NCBI GenBank assembly: GCA_018667335.1
Contig: JABIVD010000023.1
Span: forward strand, 1 to 54,088
Direction: 5' to 3'
Length of the DNA: 54,088 bases
Source: Rhodospirillaceae bacterium
GTDB taxonomy: Bacteria; Pseudomonadota; Alphaproteobacteria; UBA6615
Shown here: one piece after another, positions 48,782 through 54,088 of the stretch
Position numbering within the stretch: position 1 is the first letter of the stretch
Layout: each line of letters opens with the position of its first letter
Program-made: the position numbers and the translations under genes
The notes under the pieces: model-generated
Told to the model about the DNA's origin: nothing
Databases searched by the model: none
The model's input: the letters and a program-made list of their open reading frames with translations, nothing else

Positions 48782-50104
48782 TCATGAGTCCTCTCCCGAA
48801 CCGGTGCGCTCGGCGCGCAACTTCGTCCAGTAGTCCAGCCGCTTGGTGATCTCGCGCTCAAAACCACGCTCCACAGGCTTGTAGAACTGGGCGCGCTCGA
48901 TTCCTTCTGGAAAATAGTCCTGACCCGAAAATCCATCTTCCGCGTCATGGTCATACGCATATCCATCGCCGTAGCCCAGGTCCTTCATGAGGCCTGTAGG
49001 CGCGTTCAAAATATGCTTCGGCGGCGCCAATGAACCCGTGTCCCCGGCCATACGCATCGCAGAACCGAATGCTTTGTAGGACGCGTTCGATTTGGGCGCG
49101 CTCGCCAGATAGACTACGCATTGCGCCAACGCCAACTCACCTTCCGGAGACCCGATCCGCTCATAGGCCTCCCAGGCAGCCAATGCCTGTGGCAGTGCCT
49201 GCGGATCCGCCAGTCCAATATCCTCGATCGCCGCCCGGGCAAGCCGGCGCGCCACAAACCTTGGGTCTTCGCCCCCCGCGAGCATGCGCGCCAACCAGTA
49301 CAGCGCCGCATCCACGTCGGAACCACGCAAAGATTTATGCAGTGCGCTGATCAGGTTGTAGTGCCCCTCCTGGCTCTTGTCATAGAGCGGTGCGCGCTTT
49401 TGCACGGTTTCAATCAGCCGTGCGGTATCGAGCGCGTCATCGAGCCGCAACGCGAACAGCTCTTCGGCCAGGTTCAGAAGGTAACGCCCGTCCCCGTCGG
49501 CCATCGCCTTGAGCGCCTGGCGGGCCTCCACGTTGACCGGCAGCACCTTCCCCTCGAGGGCCTCGGCACGTGCCAGCAATTCCTCCAGCGCCGCTTCGTC
49601 AAGCCGGTTCAGGACGAACACCTGGCAACGCGACAACAACGCGGCGTTGATTTCGAATGACGGGTTCTCGGTCGTTGCCCCGATCAGGGTGACTGTTCCA
49701 TCCTCAACAAAGGGCAGAAATCCATCCTGCTGCGCCCGGTTGAAGCGGTGAATCTCATCGATGAACAGAAGCGTACCCTGTCCACCCGCACGGCGTGCGC
49801 CGGCACGCTCAAAGACCTTTCTCAGATCGGCCACACCCGAGAACACGGCCGACAAAGGTTCGAACGTGAATTCCGTCTCCAGCGCCAACAGGCGGGCGAT
49901 TGTCGTCTTGCCGCAGCCCGGGGGGCCCCACAAGATCATGCTAGCCAGCCGGCCATTGGACACCATCCGACCGATCGGGCCTTCGGGCCCGAGCAAATGC
50001 CCCTGCCCCACCACGTCGCCAACCGCCTCAGGACGCAGTCGATCCGCCAGGGGCCGCGGGGCCTGGCCCGCAAACATCTCCGATTGGTTCTCGGGCGCGC
50101 TCAT
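48782..50104 (-). CDS. rarA: Replication-associated recombination protein RarA (MgsA), AAA+ ATPase
   Basis: A AAA+ ATPase related to clamp-loader and RuvB proteins that acts at stalled forks. The 440-aa protein starts at ATG 50104, which overlaps the degQ stop by 4 nt. Walker A is WGPPGCGKTTIARLLA, Walker B is LLFIDEIHRFNRAQQ, sensor 1 lies in IGATTENPSFEINAALLSR, and the C-terminal tetramerisation region includes NLISALHKSLRGSDVDAALYWLARML. The extended frame to 50158 reads degQ sequence out of frame. Lid-domain motifs are normal, and no truncation is seen. Confidence 0.96.
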   Translation of the reverse strand: MSAPENQSEMFAGQAPRPLADRLRPEAVGDVVGQGHLLGPEGPIGRMVSNGRLASMILWGPPGCGKTTIARLLALETEFTFEPLSAVFSGVADLRKVFERAGARRAGGQGTLLFIDEIHRFNRAQQDGFLPFVEDGTVTLIGATTENPSFEINAALLSRCQVFVLNRLDEAALEELLARAEALEGKVLPVNVEARQALKAMADGDGRYLLNLAEELFALRLDDALDTARLIETVQKRAPLYDKSQEGHYNLISALHKSLRGSDVDAALYWLARMLAGGEDPRFVARRLARAAIEDIGLADPQALPQALAAWEAYERIGSPEGELALAQCVVYLASAPKSNASYKAFGSAMRMAGDTGSLAPPKHILNAPTGLMKDLGYGDGYAYDHDAEDGFSGQDYFPEGIERAQFYKPVERGFEREITKRLDYWTKLRAERTGSGEDS

Positions 50105-51522
50105 CCCGCAACCGCCAGGGTGAACAGGCGTCCATCGCGACGAACAGTGATGGTCCATTGCGGAGCCGGTTTCGCCGTCACTTCGCGGATTTGGACAACC
50201 GTCTCAACTTCGATGTCGTTCACGGCAAAGATCACGTCGCCGACCTGGAAACTCAGGCGGTGGGCCGGGCTCCCCGACGCAATGGCCCGGACGATAACCC
50301 CCAGCTCGAAGTGATCTCGCCCCATCTCTTCGGCCACGGCCGGCGAGAGGTTGGCAACCGTGGCACCAGCAATCGGGTGGCGCCCCTCCAGCACACGCTC
50401 GTTGCGTGACGGGATTTCTGGCGGAAGCTCCAACACCAGAGACAGCTCGAGTTCCGTCCCCGGCCGACGCACCGAAAGGCGTGCCTCGTCGCCCACAATT
50501 CCGGTTGCCACGCGGAACCGCATCCCTTCCGTATCAAACACCGGTTGTCCGTTGAATGCAGTGATGATGTCGCCGGACCGTAGTCCTGCGCGTAACGCCG
50601 GGCCCTGTGTGTGGATGTCGGACAGGATCACACCTTCGGGACGCGGCAGACCAATCGCATCGGCGATATCGGCCGTCACGGTTTCAAAGGACGCGCCCAG
50701 CCAGGCCCGGCGCAACGCCGCACCGGTCGCCGCCCCGTCGATGACGGTTCGCACCATGCTGGACGGTATGGCAAATCCGATCCCCTGGCTGCCGCCGCTG
50801 CGCGAGAAGATCGCCGTGTTGATGCCGGCCAGCGTGCCGTCCATGCGCAGCAATGCGCCGCCGGAGTTGCCGGGATTGATCGCCGCGTCGGTTTGAATAA
50901 AGAAACTGAAATCGGAAATCCCGACCTGCGTGCGGGCCAGACCGGACACAATCCCGCTGGTGACGGTCTTGCCAACTCCGAACGGATTGCCGATCGCGAG
51001 CACCAGATCGCCGACCTCGAGATCATCGCTGTTGCTCAGGGCGATGTTTGGCAGTTCCTCGTCCCCGGCATCAATTTTGAGTATCGCCAAATCGGTACGT
51101 TCGTCCTCACGCAGGATCGTGGCCTCGAACTCCCGCCGGTCGGACAGAACGATGGTGATCGCGTCTGCGCCCTCGATGACGTGGAAGTTCGTCACGATCA
51201 GCCCGTCAGAGCGCACAATGACGCCCGATCCAAGCGAATTCTCGATACGTTCGCGAGGCTGGGCCAGACCCAGAGAATCGCCGAAGAACCGCCGGAAGAA
51301 CGGGTCGTTGAACAAAGGAGAGGCAGGGCCGCGGCTGCGAACAGCCTTGCGGGTAAACACATTTACCACGGCTGGGCTCGCCGCGCGCACCAACGGCGCG
51401 AAGGACAGCATGACCTGTTCGCGGTTGTCGGGCGCGGCGCGCTGGGCATGTCCCGGGACGGCGGCAAAGGTCGCAACCGCCAACAAAATCAGGCCGGAGA
51501 AAATATGTCGTGTGGTTCGCAT
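50101..51522 (-). CDS. degQ: Periplasmic Do-type serine protease (DegQ/DegP)
   Basis: A periplasmic protease/chaperone for misfolded envelope proteins. The 473-aa precursor has a signal peptide (about 1-26, IFSGLILLAVATFAAVPGHA). The trypsin-like domain has His114 (TNFHVIEGAD), Asp144 (ERTDLAIL) and Ser220 (NPGNSGGAL). Two PDZ domains follow (about 280-365 and 390-470). The LA loop (PFFRRFFGDSLGLAQPRE) is short, which is nearer DegQ than DegP. A possible -10, TAAAAT, lies only about ten bases before the ATG, so the transcript may have almost no leader. It is preceded by the rplQ terminator and followed by rarA with a 4-nt overlap. Confidence 0.95.
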   Translation of the reverse strand: MRTTRHIFSGLILLAVATFAAVPGHAQRAAPDNREQVMLSFAPLVRAASPAVVNVFTRKAVRSRGPASPLFNDPFFRRFFGDSLGLAQPRERIENSLGSGVIVRSDGLIVTNFHVIEGADAITIVLSDRREFEATILREDERTDLAILKIDAGDEELPNIALSNSDDLEVGDLVLAIGNPFGVGKTVTSGIVSGLARTQVGISDFSFFIQTDAAINPGNSGGALLRMDGTLAGINTAIFSRSGGSQGIGFAIPSSMVRTVIDGAATGAALRRAWLGASFETVTADIADAIGLPRPEGVILSDIHTQGPALRAGLRSGDIITAFNGQPVFDTEGMRFRVATGIVGDEARLSVRRPGTELELSLVLELPPEIPSRNERVLEGRHPIAGATVANLSPAVAEEMGRDHFELGVIVRAIASGSPAHRLSFQVGDVIFAVNDIEVETVVQIREVTAKPAPQWTITVRRDGRLFTLAVAG

Positions 51523-51568
51523 GTTCTGATTTTAACCCCGTTCGGGCCGCGATTCACGGCCCCAGACG

Positions 51569-51596
51569 CAAAAGGCCGCCCAAGGGCGGCCTTTTG
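51569..51596 (-). terminator. Strong intrinsic terminator after rplQ
   Basis: CAAAAGGCCGCCC (51569-51581) and GGGCGGCCTTTTG (51584-51596) pair over 13 bp. The hairpin ends in four T on both strands, so it is a symmetrical, possibly bidirectional terminator. On the minus strand it ends the rpsM-rpsK-rpoA-rplQ transcript before degQ. Confidence 0.9.
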
Positions 51597-51619
51597 GAAT
51601 TCAATTCGTGAACAGCCCC

Positions 51620-52051
51620 TCAGGCAACTGCCTCCTGGAGCACTTCACCATCTTCAAACTGGACCGGTCCAGAATCGAGGCCCTTGGCATCTTCATCACG
51701 GTCCACGAGCTCGATGATAGCGATCGGCGCGGAATCGCCGTAACGGTAACCCGCCTTCAACACGCGCGTATATCCGCCCGGCCGGTCGGCATATCGCTCG
51801 GCCAGGGTCGAGAACAGTTTCTCGACGAGTACGCGATCGCGCACCGTGCTGAGCGCCTGACGGCGTGCATGTAAATCACCACGTTTGCCGAGCGAAATGA
51901 GCTTGTCGACGACGCGACGCAGCTCCTTGGCCTTCGGCAAGGTTGTCGTGATCTGCTCATGCTTGACCAGTGCTGCCGCCATATTGGCGAACATGGCTTT
52001 GCGATGACTGCTCGTCCGATTGAGCTTCCGCGGACCTTTACGGTGACGCAT
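51620..52051 (-). CDS. rplQ: 50S ribosomal protein L17
   Basis: A large-subunit protein near the exit tunnel. The 143-aa protein has the characteristic start [20 protein letters not shown] and [52 protein letters not shown] closes the conserved part, and an acidic tail of about 25 residues ([19 protein letters not shown]) follows. AGGAG precedes the ATG. Last gene of the alpha ribosomal operon, 27 bp after rpoA and 23 bp before the terminator hairpin. Confidence 0.98.
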   Translation of the reverse strand: MRHRKGPRKLNRTSSHRKAMFANMAAALVKHEQITTTLPKAKELRRVVDKLISLGKRGDLHARRQALSTVRDRVLVEKLFSTLAERYADRPGGYTRVLKAGYRYGDSAPIAIIELVDRDEDAKGLDSGPVQFEDGEVLQEAVA

Positions 52052-52078
52052 CTTAACTACTCCTGATTCCGTGGACCG

Positions 52079-53098
52079 CTAGAACGGTTCCTCGAGGCGT
52101 TTTGCCAGATCTTCGATGTTCTCCGGCGGCCAGGCCGGAATCTCCATACCGAGGTGCAGTCCCATCTGGGCCAGCACTTCTTTGATTTCGTTGAGCGACT
52201 TGCGCCCGAAGTTCGGCGTCCGCAGCATTTCGGCTTCGGTCTTCTGAACGAGATCGCCGATATAGACGATGTTGTCGTTCTTCAGGCAGTTCGCCGAACG
52301 GACGGAAAGCTCCAGCTCATCCACCTTGCGCAGCAGATTGCGGTTGAACTCAAGCTCGTCATCAATCTCTTCGACAGGCTGGGCCGCCTTGGGCTCTTCA
52401 AAGTTCACGAAGAGCTGCAGCTGGTCCTGCAGAATACGGGCGGCGAATGCCATGCAATCTTCCGGCGTAATTGCACCGTTGGTCTCGATATCCATGGTCA
52501 GCTTGTCCAGATCGGTCCGCTCTCCGACACGCGCATTACCGACGTGATAGGAGACCTTCGTGATCGGCGAGAACAGCGCATCGACGGGAATGAGCCCGAT
52601 CGGGGCATCCGCCGCGCGGTTCTGGGCCGCCGGGACATAACCTTTGCCGGTTTCCACGGTAAGTTCCATGACCACCCGCGCACCCTGATCGAGGGTCATC
52701 AGGATATGATCCGGATCCATGATCTCGATGTCCGGGCCGGTATCAATCTGGCTGGCTTTCACTTCACCAGGGCCGGTCGCCGTCAGCGTTATACGCTTGG
52801 GACCTTCGCTGTGCATGCGCAGCGCCATCCCTTTCACGTTCAGGACGATATCGGTGACATCCTCCCGTACGCCCGGGATCGAGGAGAATTCGTGCAGCAC
52901 GCCCTCAATCTGGAGCGAGGTCACGGCCGCACCCTGCAGCGATGACATGAGAACCCGCCGCATCGCATTGCCGAGGGTCAATCCAAAGCCGCGCTCGAGT
53001 GGCTCTGCCACCACCGTCGCCTGACGTGCCGGATTGTTTCCACCGGCGATGTCGAGCTTGTTCGGCTTGATCAGTTCGGTCCAATTTTTCTGAAGCAT
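52079..53098 (-). CDS. rpoA: DNA-directed RNA polymerase alpha subunit
   Basis: The assembly platform of RNA polymerase and target of many activators. The 339-aa protein has the usual layout: an N-terminal dimerisation domain ([44 protein letters not shown]), a linker with [25 protein letters not shown], and the C-terminal DNA-binding domain ([46 protein letters not shown]). GAGGA precedes the ATG. A 93-bp spacer with two hairpins separates it from rpsK. There is no rpsD between rpsK and rpoA, as expected for alphaproteobacteria. Confidence 0.98.
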   Translation of the reverse strand: MLQKNWTELIKPNKLDIAGGNNPARQATVVAEPLERGFGLTLGNAMRRVLMSSLQGAAVTSLQIEGVLHEFSSIPGVREDVTDIVLNVKGMALRMHSEGPKRITLTATGPGEVKASQIDTGPDIEIMDPDHILMTLDQGARVVMELTVETGKGYVPAAQNRAADAPIGLIPVDALFSPITKVSYHVGNARVGERTDLDKLTMDIETNGAITPEDCMAFAARILQDQLQLFVNFEEPKAAQPVEEIDDELEFNRNLLRKVDELELSVRSANCLKNDNIVYIGDLVQKTEAEMLRTPNFGRKSLNEIKEVLAQMGLHLGMEIPAWPPENIEDLAKRLEEPF

Positions 53099-53121
53099 TT
53101 GGATTCGTCCTCAAATCTAAT

Positions 53122-53155
53122 CCGGCGCACTCACGCCGGGGTCGGCACCTGCCGA
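53122..53155 (-). promoter_or_regulatory. Tandem hairpins in the rpsK-rpoA spacer
   Basis: Two stem-loops stand side by side: CCGGCG/CGCCGG (53122-53127/53134-53139) with a 6-nt loop, and TCGGCA/TGCCGA (53142-53147/53150-53155). No T-run follows either, so they are not classical terminators. They may be mRNA processing or stability elements that set the rpoA level relative to the ribosomal proteins. Confidence 0.45.
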
Positions 53156-53191
53156 TGAAATTTTATGTTCAGCGCCCCGAAGGACGGAAAA

Positions 53192-53584
53192 TCAGACGCG
53201 CCGGCGTTTCCGCGGCCGGCATCCGTTATGCGGCACCGGGGTCACGTCACGAATAGCTGTGATCTCGAACCCAACCGCCTGCAGTGCACGCAGCGCAGAC
53301 TCACGCCCCGAACCCGGACCCCGCACCTGAACGGCGAGAGTCTTCATCCCGTGTTCCTGCGCCTTGCGGCCGGCATCTTCTGCCGCCATCTGCGCGGCAT
53401 AGGGCGTCGACTTACGCGAGCCCTTGAACCCCTGGGAACCGGCGGACGACCAGGCAATAGCATTGCCCTGCGCATCCGCGATCGTGATGTGTGTGTTGTT
53501 GAATGTCGCGCTTACATGCGCCACACCCGAAGTGATGTTCTTACGTTCGCGTTTACGGACACGCGCTGTCGCGGCTTTTGCCAT
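53192..53584 (-). CDS. rpsK: 30S ribosomal protein S11
   Basis: A platform protein of the small subunit that contacts mRNA near the E site. The 130-aa protein has the standard length and the conserved KKNI-like start ([23 protein letters not shown] region), [41 protein letters not shown] and the C-terminus [22 protein letters not shown] precedes the ATG. It follows rpsM by 24 bp on the same strand. Confidence 0.98.
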   Translation of the reverse strand: MAKAATARVRKRERKNITSGVAHVSATFNNTHITIADAQGNAIAWSSAGSQGFKGSRKSTPYAAQMAAEDAGRKAQEHGMKTLAVQVRGPGSGRESALRALQAVGFEITAIRDVTPVPHNGCRPRKRRRV

Positions 53585-53608
53585 TACTATTCTACCTTGT
53601 CCTGCGCC

Positions 53609-53980
53609 CTAGACTTTTTTCTTACCGGTGATCGGCCGGGCCTTGCCCTTGCGGGTGCGCGCGTTTGTGTGGGTCCGCTGTCCATTCACGGGCAAACCCT
53701 TACGATGACGCACGCCGCGATACGAACCGAGATCCATGTACCGTTTAATGTTCATCGCAACTTCACGCCGCAAATCACCTTCGACCTGATAACTCTGATC
53801 TATCGTCTCGCGAACCCGAATGACCTCGTCGTCGGTCAATTCGTGCACACGTCGTTCAAACGGGATATCGCACTTCGTGCAAATCTCTTCCGCCTTCGTG
53901 TGACCAATCCCGTGGATATAGGTCAGCGCGATCGGAACCCGCTTCTGTGTTGGAATGTTGACACCAGCAATACGCGCCAC
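53609..53980 (-). CDS. rpsM: 30S ribosomal protein S13
   Basis: A head protein of the small subunit that forms bridges with the 50S subunit. The 123-aa protein is full length. [26 protein letters not shown] is the conserved start, [27 protein letters not shown] is the conserved RNA-binding part, and the tail RPITGKKKV is basic. Translation starts at GTG 53980, preceded by AAGGAG with suitable spacing; GTG here is unusual for a ribosomal protein but the position is unambiguous. First gene of the alpha operon in this window, with its own promoter about 70 bp upstream. Confidence 0.98.
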   Translation of the reverse strand: MARIAGVNIPTQKRVPIALTYIHGIGHTKAEEICTKCDIPFERRVHELTDDEVIRVRETIDQSYQVEGDLRREVAMNIKRYMDLGSYRGVRHRKGLPVNGQRTHTNARTRKGKARPITGKKKV

Positions 53981-54050
53981 GTTCCGAACTCCTTCATGGT
54001 TACGGTGCGGTCAAAACGGCCAAATTTGGTAAGGTTGCCCGAGCGGCGGG

Positions 54051-54078
54051 ATTATATGAATTTCCGCCATAGGGTCAA
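54051..54078 (-). promoter_or_regulatory. Near-consensus promoter before rpsM
   Basis: The minus strand has TTGACC (54078-54073), a 16-bp spacer and a perfect TATAAT (54056-54051). Transcription would start near 54044, giving a leader of about 64 nt before the rpsM GTG. The last few bases of the window (GGC-TAA at 54088-54083 on the minus strand) may be the stop of an upstream gene such as adk, but this cannot be verified. Confidence 0.75.
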
Positions 54079-54088
54079 CAGCTTAGCC

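Overview
This 54 kb window is a stretch of housekeeping chromosome from an alphaproteobacterium, most likely of the Rhodospirillales type. Supporting signs are the GC-rich coding style; the order amiC-mrcA-prfB divergent from rne; an RNase E with an alphaproteobacterial GWW tail; a full-length bifunctional glnE; an ATP12-type F1 chaperone; an IscR/suf iron-sulphur operon; and an alpha ribosomal operon without rpsD followed by degQ-rarA-crcB-rluC. I see no rRNA, tRNA, IS element, prophage, CRISPR array or recognisable defence system. I do not claim a new multi-gene system. The most interesting signals are regulatory.

Layout. (1) 1-5191, minus strand: cysE, iscR, two class I cysteine desulfurases and sufB, then the start codon of the next suf gene. 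A good sigma-70-type promoter overlapped by an IscR type 1-like palindrome lies before cysE, so cysteine supply, sulphur mobilisation and cluster scaffolding appear to be one regulated unit. (2) 5282-11698: an alpha/beta hydrolase, anmK, tyrS and a very large AsmA/YhdP-like envelope protein. (3) 11731-16977, plus strand: glnE, bcp, a DUF455 ferritin-like gene and an EamA permease, each overlapping the next by 4 nt. (4) 16974-21956, minus strand: amiC, mrcA, prfB. The prfB gene carries the classical +1 programmed frameshift. (5) 21957-22367: a 411-nt gene-free leader before rne containing two mutually exclusive hairpins and a possible loop-to-Shine-Dalgarno pseudoknot. (6) 22368-36185: rne, an aminotransferase, a gamma-glutamyltransferase-like lipoprotein without the catalytic Thr, an M48 metalloprotease, a DsbA-family thiol oxidoreductase, and the minus-strand run maeB-mgtE-S9 peptidase-maiA.

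(7) 36335-43573: lipB, acyP, and propionyl-CoA carboxylase alpha and beta genes. The two carboxylase genes are separated by an oppositely oriented adenylate/guanylate cyclase and SAM methyltransferase pair. (8) 43654-51522, minus strand: degQ, rarA, crcB and rluC, then a large AsmA protein and the ATP12 chaperone. (9) 51569-54078: a strong hairpin terminator, then rplQ, rpoA, rpsK and rpsM with a near-consensus promoter in front of rpsM.

Most neighbouring genes are packed with 4-nt start/stop overlaps, which suggests extensive translational coupling. Start codons were moved inward from the longest open frame in many genes (nifS-like, cysE, glnE, amiC, aminotransferase, gamma-GT-like, M48, S9, maeB, pccA, pccB, crcB, rarA). 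In each case the longer frame overlapped a neighbour, began with a weak start, or had no family-like N-terminus. All assignments come from reading motifs by eye; no database search was run.
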